Assembly: GCA_964607575.1 (NCBI GenBank)
Contig: CAZSLS010000142.1
Span: forward strand, 1 to 18,057
From: BS750m-G57 sp964607575
Lineage (GTDB): Bacteria; Planctomycetota; Phycisphaerae; SM23-33
Direction: 5' to 3'
Length of the DNA stretch: 18,057 nt
The position numbers and the translations under genes are program-made. Below, piece by piece: positions 1-7,195 of the stretch; position 1 is the stretch's first letter; each line of letters begins with the position of its first letter. The notes below the pieces were generated by a model. The model did no database searches and was not told where the DNA came from. It saw only the letters and a program-made list of their open reading frames with translations.

Positions 1-408
1 CACACGCCGTGAATGCCGGTCGCTAGGACCGGAAACACGTATGCGACTCTACCAGGCCCCGTCGGCGAGCGGGCTGGTGTGGCAAGAAGCAAGAGTTTAC
101 AAGTGAATATTGACTTAGGGACCGGCGCGATCCGTGCGCGCGTGACGGATGCTTTTGCGGCGGACGGGCGCGAAACGGCGAGCGCGGGGCGATGCCCCGC
201 CGTTAAACGGGGCATCCGAGATTTAGATGCGATTGCCCTGCGGTTAATACTACAGAGCTGCTTGAACGCAGAAGAAACTTTCAGCTAATGGCAAGTAGTG
301 GGCGAAATGCGTTAGAATACTCCCGCCAAGCCGCAGGGAAATATCTGCTGGTTGCGGGCAACAGGCCCACCCCCCGGCGGCGTTATACATTATCGACAGG
401 ACAATCGC
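1..408. other. Non-coding or unassigned leader region with inverted repeats
   Basis: I find no gene I can support here. An open frame at 13-288 and a frame-2 run ending in a stop at 104-106 match no family I recognise; the latter could be the tail of a gene starting outside the window, but nothing proves it. Visible structure: a 6-bp hairpin at 16-21/27-32, an imperfect hairpin at 51-59/71-78 with one bulged base, two overlapping GC-rich hairpins at 184-216, and a short inverted repeat at 351-362 (GTTGC-GG-GCAAC). A TAGAAT hexamer at 313-318 resembles a -10 box and could drive rsmD, but no good -35 lies 16-18 bp upstream. I compared the stretch by eye with tmRNA, RNase P RNA and SRP RNA and saw none of their conserved cores. 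Confidence 0.5.
184..216. repeat. Two mutually exclusive GC-rich hairpins
   Basis: Two perfect inverted repeats share one arm. The first pairs 184-190 (GCGGGGC) with 194-200 (GCCCCGC) around a 3-base loop. The second pairs 191-199 (GATGCCCCG) with 208-216 (CGGGGCATC) around an 8-base loop. Because 194-199 is used by both, only one can form at a time. There is no T-run after either on the + or - strand, so this is not a standard intrinsic terminator. Confidence 0.55.
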
Positions 409-1008
409 ATGCGGATACTGGCTGGGAAGTACAAGGGACGTGTTTTGCTCCCGCCCCCGCCAAAGGCGCAGACGCGTCCGATTACCGGGCGGGCGAAGAA
501 ATCGCTCTTCGACACACTCGGTCCGTACCTGGAGGGGGCAGTCGTGCTGGACCTCTACAGCGGTACTGGCACGATGGGCATCGAAGCCCTGTCGCGCGGC
601 GCGGTGCGGTGTATTTTCGCCGAAAAGGATCGAAGGGTTGTCGCCCGCCTGAGAAAGAATATCGAGACCTGCGGCGCCGGCGGCGCCAGTGATATCTGGT
701 GCGGCGATATCCGCTTCAGTCTCAGGCCCCGCCTGGCCGGGCTCGATGAGACCGTCGACGTGGCGTTCGTCGACCCGCCTTACGCCGATGCGCGGCGGTG
801 GGATTGGGCCAAGGCCGAAGCGAACATATTCGCCCCGCTGGCCGATAAACTCGCCGACGACGGCCTGGTCGTGTTGAGAACGCCCAAGGGCCTGGAGGTG
901 CCCGCCACCATAGCGGGCCTGACGGAAATGCGAACGAAGAAATACGGCGGTATGATCATCACACTGCTGGGCAGGCGGGACCCGCCCGGCGACGCAGAGA
1001 CGAGATAG
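409..1008 (+). CDS. rsmD: 16S rRNA (guanine(966)-N2)-methyltransferase RsmD
   Basis: Predicted SAM-dependent methyltransferase that makes m2G966 (E. coli numbering) in 16S rRNA during small-subunit maturation, in the cytoplasm. The 199-residue product starts MRILAGKYKGR, the usual RsmD opening. It carries the SAM-binding motif VLDLYSGTGTMGIEALSRGA at about residues 46-65 and the catalytic DPPY at 122-125 that marks N-methyltransferases acting on exocyclic amines. Length fits the family (about 180-200 residues). I chose the ATG at 409 because an AGGA at 398-401 lies 7 bases upstream; an in-frame TTG at 352 would add 19 residues with no counterpart in the family. The stop is 4 bp before the DUF58 gene, so the two are probably co-transcribed although their functions are unrelated. 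Confidence 0.93.
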   Translation: MRILAGKYKGRVLLPPPPKAQTRPITGRAKKSLFDTLGPYLEGAVVLDLYSGTGTMGIEALSRGAVRCIFAEKDRRVVARLRKNIETCGAGGASDIWCGDIRFSLRPRLAGLDETVDVAFVDPPYADARRWDWAKAEANIFAPLADKLADDGLVVLRTPKGLEVPATIAGLTEMRTKKYGGMIITLLGRRDPPGDAETR

Positions 1009-1012
1009 CTAT

Positions 1013-1921
1013 ATGGACAATACGGACAAGACCCCGTATCTGTACTTCGAGCCTTCGAAGATGTCCCGCCTGACGAACCTGAATCTGCTGGTTCGCCGGG
1101 CCGTCGAGGGTTTCATATCCGGTCTGCACCGCAGCCCGCACAAGGGCTTCTCGGTCGAATTCGCGGAACACCGCGAATATACCCCCGGTGACGATCTCCG
1201 TCACCTCGACTGGCTGGCGTGGGCGAGATCCGACCGCTACTACATCAAACAGTACGAACAGGAGACCAACCTGCGGGCGCACATACTCCTGGATGTCAGC
1301 GCCTCGATGAACTACAGGCACGATTCGAGAATCACCAAGTTCACTTACGCATGCTTCCTGTCGGCGTGCCTGAGCTACCTGATGTGCCGCCAGCAGGACT
1401 CGGTGGGAATGATCGCGTTCGACAAGAATGTTCGATTCCACATTCCACCGGCCAGTTCGCCGGCGCACATGGACCGCATCTTCACCGAACTCGAAAGAAT
1501 CAAGCCCGGGGGAAAGACCGCGGTGGCTGACACTTTCCACGATCTGGCAAACCGAATAGCCAAACGCGGGCTGGTGATCGTGATCTCGGACCTCTATGAC
1601 GACCAGTCGGAAATACTCAAAGCACTGCAGCATTTCGTCTTCAAGAAGCATCAGATTATCGTGTTCCACGTCCTGGACCAGGCCGAGTTGGAGTTCCCGT
1701 TCACGAAGGTCTCGTCGTTCGTCGACCTGGAGACCAACCAGAAGCTGCAGGTAGACCCGCGCTACGTCAAGCAGGCCTACATCGACGAAATGAATGCATT
1801 CATCGATCGATATCGCAGAGAATGCTCCGGTCGGCGGATCGAATACGTCCTGTCGCCCACGTCCACGCCGTACGATCGAATGCTCCTCGATTATCTCGCC
1901 AGAAGGAAGGCACTGCGATGA
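1013..1921 (+). CDS. DUF58 domain protein with VWA-type MIDAS
   Basis: A 302-residue DUF58 family protein. The family signature is clear at about residues 55-71 (EYTPGDDLRHLDWLAWAR), followed by a von Willebrand factor A-like fold with the metal-binding DxSxS motif DVSAS at 94-98. No signal peptide or membrane segment is visible, so it is probably cytoplasmic. DUF58 proteins usually sit with a MoxR AAA+ ATPase and BatA/BatB-type VWA membrane proteins, in modules linked to chaperone-like assembly, metal insertion or envelope stress; the exact function here is unknown. The gene starts 4 bp after rsmD behind a weak GAG-type ribosome site and ends in an ATGA overlap with the BatA-like gene, which suggests translational coupling. 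No MoxR gene is present in this window. Family call is firm; role is inference. Confidence 0.9.
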   Translation: MDNTDKTPYLYFEPSKMSRLTNLNLLVRRAVEGFISGLHRSPHKGFSVEFAEHREYTPGDDLRHLDWLAWARSDRYYIKQYEQETNLRAHILLDVSASMNYRHDSRITKFTYACFLSACLSYLMCRQQDSVGMIAFDKNVRFHIPPASSPAHMDRIFTELERIKPGGKTAVADTFHDLANRIAKRGLVIVISDLYDDQSEILKALQHFVFKKHQIIVFHVLDQAELEFPFTKVSSFVDLETNQKLQVDPRYVKQAYIDEMNAFIDRYRRECSGRRIEYVLSPTSTPYDRMLLDYLARRKALR

Positions 1922-4161
1922 TCCTGGCGGCTCCACTACTACCATTCAATACACCGTGGCTTCTGGTGGGCGCACTGGCGATGGCGATACCGTTCGTCCT
2001 GCACCTGCTATCGAGCGTGCGGGCCAAGGATGTGTACTTCCCGACGCTGCGGTTCCTGAAGATGAGCATGGAGAAAACCGCCCGCCGGCGCCGCGTGCAG
2101 CACTGGTTGCTGCTGCTGATCCGGGCCGCACTGCTCCTATTGCTGGCGATAGCGGTAGCCGAACCGATCACCCGGGCCTTCGGCGGATGGTCGAAGGACA
2201 AGCAGTCGATGATCGTCATTCTGGACAACAGCTACTCGATGGGCACCGGCACCGGTAACGCCACGCGGTTCACACAGGCCAAAACGCAGGCCCGGGCCCT
2301 GCTCAAAGGCGAGGATAACCCGCATACAAAAGGAGCGGTGCTCAATACCAACGGTCCCTCGCCCGCCGGCGCAATGACCAACGACTGGGTAGCCCTCGAA
2401 CGGGCGGTCGGGAACGCGCCCCTCAGCGGCGGACGCGCCCCGCTGCTCCAGAAGATCAGGCAGGCGGCGCAACTGCTCGACGCTCACGATGCGATATCGC
2501 AGAAATCGATCTACGTATTCTCCGACCTCCAGCGCGTCAGCTTCGAGGAGATCGCCGCCGCCGAAAACCTGATCGGTAAGAAGAACATCCACGTGATGAT
2601 AGTCAACACGGCCCCGCGGGCAGGCACCAACATGGGGATAAGTAAGATCGAGGTCGGGGGAAGGCGCATCGTCAACTCCGTGACAGAGACAACCGCCACG
2701 ATCGTAAACTCCTCTCCCGGCGACCGCGAAGTGATGGTGGGCCTGAGAATCGAAGGCAAGCAGGTAGTCACCCCGCGGAAGATCGCGCTGACCGCCGCGG
2801 GCAAGGACGGTTGTGTCGCCACCGTCCGATTCCTGACTTCGGCCGGTCAGACAGCGGGGACCAAGACCGGAGATATGTTTCTCTGCGACGAGGAGAATAA
2901 GCCCTTCAAGGACGACCTGGAACTGGACAACGTGCGGCGATTCTGCGTTACCGTGGGCGGACGGGCAAAGGCCCTGATCCTGAGAGGACGAATCGCCGAG
3001 GGCGCAGACGCCGCAACCGATGCGTCAACGATGCTGAGACTCGCGACCAACCCCTGGGAAGGACGCGCAGATGCGCCATGGTCCATCACACCGCGCCTGA
3101 TAGACGCAACCGACTTCAAACCGCAGGACCTGGTCGGTATCGACGCGGTATTTGCGACAAACGTACCGGCTTTCACGCCCGCGCAGGCCTCGGCTATCGA
3201 GGGATTCCTCTACAACGGTGGAACGGTGATGTTGTTCCTCGGTCCCGACGTCGACGCGAACGCCTACAACAAGGCATTCTCCCCCGATGTCCTGCCGGGC
3301 AAGATACTCCAGACCGTCGGACAGGTCGGGCCCGACGCCGATGCTGTAGGAGTCGTCACGGTGGATGTCGCCGACCCGTATCTCAAGGGGCTCTTCAAGG
3401 AACGCGACGATTATCTCAGCCCGCTGGTCAGACGATACTTCCGCATGGACCGGACAGGACGCGGTTCGACAGTGCTGATGGGACTGGCCAATCGAGACCC
3501 GCTCATGCTGACCAAGAAGGTCGGGCGAGGGCGAATTACCGTATGCGGAACCGCCGCCTCGGGCCAGTGGTCCAACTTCCTGGGCTCCGGCGCTAACGTG
3601 ATAGTATCGATGGTTATTCGCGCATGCCTGCTGGCCCCGAGAAACCAGGACCAGATGGACAGCTACCTGTGGGGCGCACAAGTACCGATTCGCCCGAAGG
3701 GTACAAAACGCGGGAACGTTAAAGTCACCTTACCCGCAAAGCAGGACTCAAAACAAAAAACCGCCACGCTGATCCTCAACCCCCGCGGGCAGGCAACGTT
3801 CACCGACACCAGGCAGATAGGCATATACCACTGGCAGGTCACCGGTCCTGATGCCGACAAACCGGGAAACAAAGGCTCGTTCGCGGTGAACCCCAGCGGA
3901 AGCGAATCAGATATCGAGGGATACAGCACTGATGCGTTGCGAAGCGCACTGGTCGATGCCAAACGGAAGAATATCTACGTCGGCTCGACGGTGAGCGAGG
4001 TCCGTGCAGCCGCGGTGAGCGATGCCCAACCGACCGAATGGTGGGACCTGGTCTGCATCGTGGTGATACTGCTGCTCATCGTTGAAGCTCTCGTAGCCAA
4101 TCGACACGAGAAGACCACTCCGATTCAACTGGACGCCGCTTCCAAGGTCGCCGAAGCATAA
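1918..4161 (+). CDS. BatA-like membrane protein with VWA domain
   Basis: A 747-residue membrane protein of the BatA N-terminal family. Two hydrophobic segments lie near the N-terminus (about 13-31 and 62-80), separated by a short basic loop, as in BatA. A VWA-like domain follows with the MIDAS motif DNSYS at 103-107. The middle and C-terminal parts form a large, probably extracytoplasmic region, including a stretch near FTPAQASAIEGFLYNGGTVM that resembles a glutamine amidotransferase-like fold. A last membrane helix is at about 708-726, followed by a short charged tail. The start is the ATG at 1918, overlapping the DUF58 stop and preceded by AAGGAAGG at 1903-1910; upstream in-frame ATG 1822 lies inside the DUF58 gene and lacks this support. 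It probably works with the DUF58 protein at the membrane; the substrate is not evident. Confidence 0.85.
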   Translation: MILAAPLLPFNTPWLLVGALAMAIPFVLHLLSSVRAKDVYFPTLRFLKMSMEKTARRRRVQHWLLLLIRAALLLLLAIAVAEPITRAFGGWSKDKQSMIVILDNSYSMGTGTGNATRFTQAKTQARALLKGEDNPHTKGAVLNTNGPSPAGAMTNDWVALERAVGNAPLSGGRAPLLQKIRQAAQLLDAHDAISQKSIYVFSDLQRVSFEEIAAAENLIGKKNIHVMIVNTAPRAGTNMGISKIEVGGRRIVNSVTETTATIVNSSPGDREVMVGLRIEGKQVVTPRKIALTAAGKDGCVATVRFLTSAGQTAGTKTGDMFLCDEENKPFKDDLELDNVRRFCVTVGGRAKALILRGRIAEGADAATDASTMLRLATNPWEGRADAPWSITPRLIDATDFKPQDLVGIDAVFATNVPAFTPAQASAIEGFLYNGGTVMLFLGPDVDANAYNKAFSPDVLPGKILQTVGQVGPDADAVGVVTVDVADPYLKGLFKERDDYLSPLVRRYFRMDRTGRGSTVLMGLANRDPLMLTKKVGRGRITVCGTAASGQWSNFLGSGANVIVSMVIRACLLAPRNQDQMDSYLWGAQVPIRPKGTKRGNVKVTLPAKQDSKQKTATLILNPRGQATFTDTRQIGIYHWQVTGPDADKPGNKGSFAVNPSGSESDIEGYSTDALRSALVDAKRKNIYVGSTVSEVRAAAVSDAQPTEWWDLVCIVVILLLIVEALVANRHEKTTPIQLDAASKVAEA

Positions 4162-4196
4162 GTCCCGAGCAAATCCGTGTATCGGGCGGTGAGTGT

Positions 4197-4205
4197 TGTT
4201 AGAAT
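4197..4205 (+). promoter_or_regulatory. Putative extended -10 promoter element for the CCA/PAP gene
   Basis: TG at 4197-4198, one base, then TAGAAT at 4200-4205 forms an extended -10 element. No -35 hexamer is evident 16-18 bp upstream. The predicted start of transcription, about 4212, falls on the ATG codons at 4210/4213, so the transcript would have essentially no leader. The same TAGAAT hexamer occurs in the better-supported alaS promoter. Confidence 0.4.
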
Positions 4206-4209
4206 CTCG

Positions 4210-5439
4210 ATGATGGCTGAGAAAGGCACAAAATCGACGGCCCTTTGGGTTCTCAAGCGTCTGCGCCGTGCCGGGCACGAGGCCCTGCTGGCCGGCGGGT
4301 GCGTGCGGGACATGCTCCTGGGACGCAGATGCTCGGACTACGATATTGCGACCTCCGCGGCGCCGGATGAGGTCAGGCGCCTTTTCAAACGCGTGCTGAT
4401 GATCGGCGCTAAATTCGGGGTAGTGATGGTCATCCACAATCACCGCCAGGTCGAGGTCGCCACGTTTCGCAGCGATCTGAGCTACACCGACGGGCGACGC
4501 CCCGACGCCGTGCGCTTTACTACCGCAAGACAGGACGCCCGGAGACGCGATTTCACCATCAACGGTATGTTCTACGACCCGACGAGCGACGAGGTGATCG
4601 ACTACGTCGGCGGACAGGAAGACCTCCAGCGGCGCATCATTCGGACAATCGGCTCGCCGGACCGCAGATTCGCCGAGGATTACCTGCGAATGATCCGAGC
4701 GGTCAGATTCGCTGTCAGGCTGGATTTTGTCATCGACGACGCCACCGCCCGGGCAATCGGCAAGCATGCCGGGAAGATATCGACGATAAGCGGCGAGCGA
4801 ATCTGCGACGAACTGTCCAAAATGCTATCCATCACATCAGCGGGGACGGCGGTCGAAACTCTCGATCGGGTGGGGCTGGCCCGCGCGGTGCTTGGCGAAC
4901 TGTTCGAGACCGAAGGCCGCTGGCAGCGCTCAGTTCGGCGCGTCGGCGCCGTCAGCGCCCGCCGCGACGTGGTGCTGGCGACCGCAGCGATGCTGGGCGA
5001 ACTGGCGCCGAATGTGATTTCCCGGATCATCCGGCGATGGGGAGCATCGAACGAACTGAAAAACGCTCTCCGCTGGTTGGCGGAGAACATGGGGCGATGG
5101 CGCGACGCGCCCGGCATGCAGCTTTGCAGCTTCAAACGGTTGATGGCAAGCAAGCATTTCGACCGCCTGCTGATCCTGTGGCGATTCGAGGAGCGGGCGG
5201 CTGGCGGGCACAACAAGCTTTGCAGGCGCATCTCCGCGAGGGCGAAATCCATACCCCCCGGACAGGTGGCGCCCAAGCCGATGGTTACCGGCGGCGACCT
5301 GATGGCGATGGGGCTGAGCGAAGGGGTCCGCCTCGGACAGATCGCCTCGGAGCTCTACGACGCCCAGCTCAACGAGGAATTCACCTCGCGCAGGCAAGCC
5401 CTGGCCGCCGCCGGTAAACTCATCGCACAAGGCGAATAA
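4210..5439 (+). CDS. CCA-adding enzyme / poly(A) polymerase family nucleotidyltransferase
   Basis: A 409-residue class II nucleotidyltransferase of the tRNA CCA-adding / bacterial poly(A) polymerase family. It would add nucleotides to RNA 3' ends without a nucleic-acid template. Visible motifs are GGCVRDMLLG (29-38), the metal-binding DxD as D43 and D45 in SDYDIAT, the RRDFTINGMFYD block (112-123), and EDYLRMIRAVRFA after it. The C-terminal half is less conserved and shows no HD phosphohydrolase motif. The block MIGAKFGVVMV is intermediate between CCA enzymes and poly(A) polymerases, so the exact activity is unsettled. There is no Shine-Dalgarno at a proper distance from 4210 or 4213; an in-frame GTG at 4177 is possible but lies upstream of the putative promoter. 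A strong terminator follows directly after the stop. Confidence 0.88.
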   Translation: MMAEKGTKSTALWVLKRLRRAGHEALLAGGCVRDMLLGRRCSDYDIATSAAPDEVRRLFKRVLMIGAKFGVVMVIHNHRQVEVATFRSDLSYTDGRRPDAVRFTTARQDARRRDFTINGMFYDPTSDEVIDYVGGQEDLQRRIIRTIGSPDRRFAEDYLRMIRAVRFAVRLDFVIDDATARAIGKHAGKISTISGERICDELSKMLSITSAGTAVETLDRVGLARAVLGELFETEGRWQRSVRRVGAVSARRDVVLATAAMLGELAPNVISRIIRRWGASNELKNALRWLAENMGRWRDAPGMQLCSFKRLMASKHFDRLLILWRFEERAAGGHNKLCRRISARAKSIPPGQVAPKPMVTGGDLMAMGLSEGVRLGQIASELYDAQLNEEFTSRRQALAAAGKLIAQGE

Positions 5440-5481
5440 AAAGCCCGGGACCCTCGAAAGGGAATCCCGGGCTGAATTTTT
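5438..5481. terminator. Bidirectional intrinsic terminator between convergent genes
   Basis: A long hairpin pairs 5442-5450 (AGCCCGGGA) with 5465-5473 (TCCCGGGCT). An inner stem CCCT/AGGG (5451-5454/5459-5462) closes on a CGAA tetraloop, with two unpaired A at 5463-5464. A T-run at 5477-5481 serves the + strand and an A-run at 5438-5442 serves the - strand. It ends both the CCA/PAP gene (+) and fabF (-). Confidence 0.93.
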
Positions 5482-5506
5482 CGCCGTGGCTTGCGGTGAA
5501 ACCCGT

Positions 5507-6760
5507 TCAGTCCTGCATTTTTCTGATCAGTAGGCAGGCGTTGTGCCCTCCGAAGCCGAAGCTGTTGGACAGGGCGATGTTTACGTCCATTTCACGGGGC
5601 GTCAGCGGGCAGTAGTCCAGATCGCAGCCTTCGTCGGGGTTCTCGAGGTTCAGCGTGGGCGGTACGACGCCATTCTTAATCGCCAGGGCCGAAGCGATAA
5701 TTTCCACTCCGCCCGAGGCGCCGAGCAGATGTCCGGTGGCGCTCTTGGTCGATGAAACTATCAGCCCGCTCTTGGCGCGTTCGCCGAAGACTTGCTTGAC
5801 GGCGCCTGTCTCGGCAAGATCGCCCAGTTGCGTACTGGTTCCGTGCGCGTTTATGTAGTCCACTTCGTCGGAGTTTATTCCTCCGTCCTCGAGGCAGCGT
5901 TTCATAGCCAGAACCGCGCCCCCTCCGTCGGGATCGGGTGCGGTGATATGGTGCGCATCGCCGCTGGCGCCGTATCCGACGAGTTCCGCGTAGATATCGG
6001 CGCCGCGGGCCTTTGCATGTTCGAGTTCTTCCAGGACGATCACACCGGCGCCTTCGGCAAGTAGGAATCCGTCCCGGTCCCTGTCAAACGGTCTGGAGGC
6101 TCGCTCGGGCTCGTCGTTGCGGGTGGAGAGCCCTCTTAAGGAACAGAAACTCGCCAGTCCCACTCGCGTAAGGGCTGCCTCCGAACCGCCGGTGATGGCG
6201 ATGTCGGCCTCGTCGCGAAGCAGCAGCTTGCACGCCTCGCCAATGGAATTCGCCGCCGATGCACAAGCGGTTACTACCGCAAAGTTTGCTCCCTGCAGCC
6301 CCCATATAATCGAGATCGTACCACTGGCGGCGTTGGCCATCAGTTTCGGAACGGTAAACGGGCTGACGCGCCCGGGCCCGCCGTTGAGCATCCGCTCGGT
6401 CTGCGTTTCGAGTTCCTGGAGTCCGCCGATACCGCTACCGACGATGACGGCACATCGCTCGCGGTTTTCGTCCTCGAAGTTCAGCCCGCTGTCCTCGACG
6501 GCCTCGATGGACGCCTGGACCGCGAACTGCGCAAAGCGATCGAGTCGCTTGGACTCTCGAGCAGAATAGGATTCGGACTCCACGCGCGTCCAATCCTTTA
6601 CCTCCCCACCTATTTGGGAGGTGAATGGAGTTGGATCGAAGCGCTCGACCCGGCTGATCCCGCTCTTGCAGGCCATCAGGGCATCCCAATAGCCCCCAAC
6701 CGAGCGAGCCAGCGGATTAACCGTACCCATACCCGTTATTACAACGCGGCGTCTGGCCAT
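5507..6760 (-). CDS. fabF: 3-oxoacyl-ACP synthase II (FabF)
   Basis: Condensing enzyme that elongates acyl-ACP with malonyl-ACP in type II fatty acid synthesis; cytoplasmic. The 417-residue product has the full Cys-His-His catalytic triad: C166 in VTACASAANSIGEA, H306 in NAHGTST and H344 in SATGHLLGASG, close to the E. coli FabF positions 163, 303 and 340. It starts RRRVVITGMGTVNPLA and ends with the usual NSFGFGGHNACLLI. Having two histidines rather than His-Asn separates it from FabH. The start at 6760 has a strong AAGGAG (6769-6774) 8 bases upstream. It is the last gene of the lipid block, 31 bp after acpP, and is followed by the bidirectional terminator. FabB is the alternative, but length and sequence flavour favour FabF. 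Confidence 0.97.
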   Translation of the reverse strand: MARRRVVITGMGTVNPLARSVGGYWDALMACKSGISRVERFDPTPFTSQIGGEVKDWTRVESESYSARESKRLDRFAQFAVQASIEAVEDSGLNFEDENRERCAVIVGSGIGGLQELETQTERMLNGGPGRVSPFTVPKLMANAASGTISIIWGLQGANFAVVTACASAANSIGEACKLLLRDEADIAITGGSEAALTRVGLASFCSLRGLSTRNDEPERASRPFDRDRDGFLLAEGAGVIVLEELEHAKARGADIYAELVGYGASGDAHHITAPDPDGGGAVLAMKRCLEDGGINSDEVDYINAHGTSTQLGDLAETGAVKQVFGERAKSGLIVSSTKSATGHLLGASGGVEIIASALAIKNGVVPPTLNLENPDEGCDLDYCPLTPREMDVNIALSNSFGFGGHNACLLIRKMQD

Positions 6761-6791
6761 CCGGAAAGCTCCTTCCTGGAGTCGGTCAGGC

Positions 6792-7031
6792 TTATGCGCT
6801 GTGTTCGGTGATGTAATCGATAGCCTGTCCGACCGTCTGAATCTTCTCGGCGTCTTCGTCGGGAATACTCAGTTCAAACTGGTCTTCGAATTCCATGACC
6901 AGTTCGACGGTGTCGAGGCTGTCGGCGTTCAGATCGTTGACAAATGATGTCTCGCGAGTGATCTCGCTGGCATCTTTGCCCATCTGCTCTGAGACTATCT
7001 CGATTACTTTGGCTTCAGTATCGTCTGCCAC
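6792..7031 (-). CDS. acpP: Acyl carrier protein
   Basis: Acidic 79-residue carrier that holds growing acyl chains on a phosphopantetheine arm. The attachment site is S38 in the motif NADSLDTVELVM, and the helix II/III pattern EFEDQFELSIPDEDAEKI is typical. I place the start at GTG 7029-7031, giving MADDTEAKVIEIVSEQ, because a perfect GGAGGT (7039-7044) lies 7 bases upstream. An ATG at 7044-7046 gives five extra residues, but it overlaps that Shine-Dalgarno, has no ribosome site of its own and makes the protein longer than usual. The gene has its own promoter at 7102-7130, which fits the high ACP level cells need. fabG lies upstream and fabF downstream. Confidence 0.95.
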   Translation of the reverse strand: MADDTEAKVIEIVSEQMGKDASEITRETSFVNDLNADSLDTVELVMEFEDQFELSIPDEDAEKIQTVGQAIDYITEHSA

Positions 7032-7101
7032 TTTTGCGACCTCCATATCTGGAAGTTCAAGAACTTACTGTTAATACTCTGTGCTTCGATTTTGTCGCGG
7101 T

Positions 7102-7130
7102 ACTATATCGCGGCCCGTTGAACCTTGCAA
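7102..7130 (-). promoter_or_regulatory. Sigma70-type promoter for acpP (-fabF)
   Basis: Read on the - strand, TTGCAA (7125-7130) is followed after exactly 17 bp by TATAGT (7102-7107). Transcription should begin near 7095, giving a leader of about 64 bases before the acpP GTG. It lies in a 164-bp gap within the otherwise tightly packed lipid operon. Confidence 0.72.
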
Positions 7131-7163
7131 GTGAATCCTCGATCCATTCCTGCAGTTTCTTTT

Positions 7164-7180
7164 GCGGTCTGATCGACCGC
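7164..7180 (-). other. Short hairpin after fabG
   Basis: A perfect 6-bp stem pairs 7164-7169 (GCGGTC) with 7175-7180 (GACCGC) around a 5-base loop, 15 bases past the fabG stop. On the - strand it is followed by AAAAG, not a T-run, so it is not a classic terminator. It could be an RNA processing or 3'-end protecting structure separating fabG from acpP. Confidence 0.35.
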
Positions 7181-7195
7181 TGTTAAACAAATACG

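Noticed and set aside
13..288. A 91-codon open frame at the left edge
   Set aside because: No ribosome site, no family resemblance, mixed codon choice, and it contains the overlapping hairpins at 184-216.
352..408. TTG start for rsmD giving 19 extra residues
   Set aside because: The ATG at 409 has a proper ribosome site and gives the standard RsmD N-terminus.
1822..1917. Upstream ATG for the BatA-like gene, inside the DUF58 gene
   Set aside because: The ATG at 1918 has AAGGAAGG at the right distance, forms an ATGA overlap and starts directly before the first membrane segment.
959..1945. A 328-codon open frame on the - strand opposite the DUF58 gene
   Set aside because: It is the antisense shadow of a gene with a clear family signature and matches nothing I recognise.
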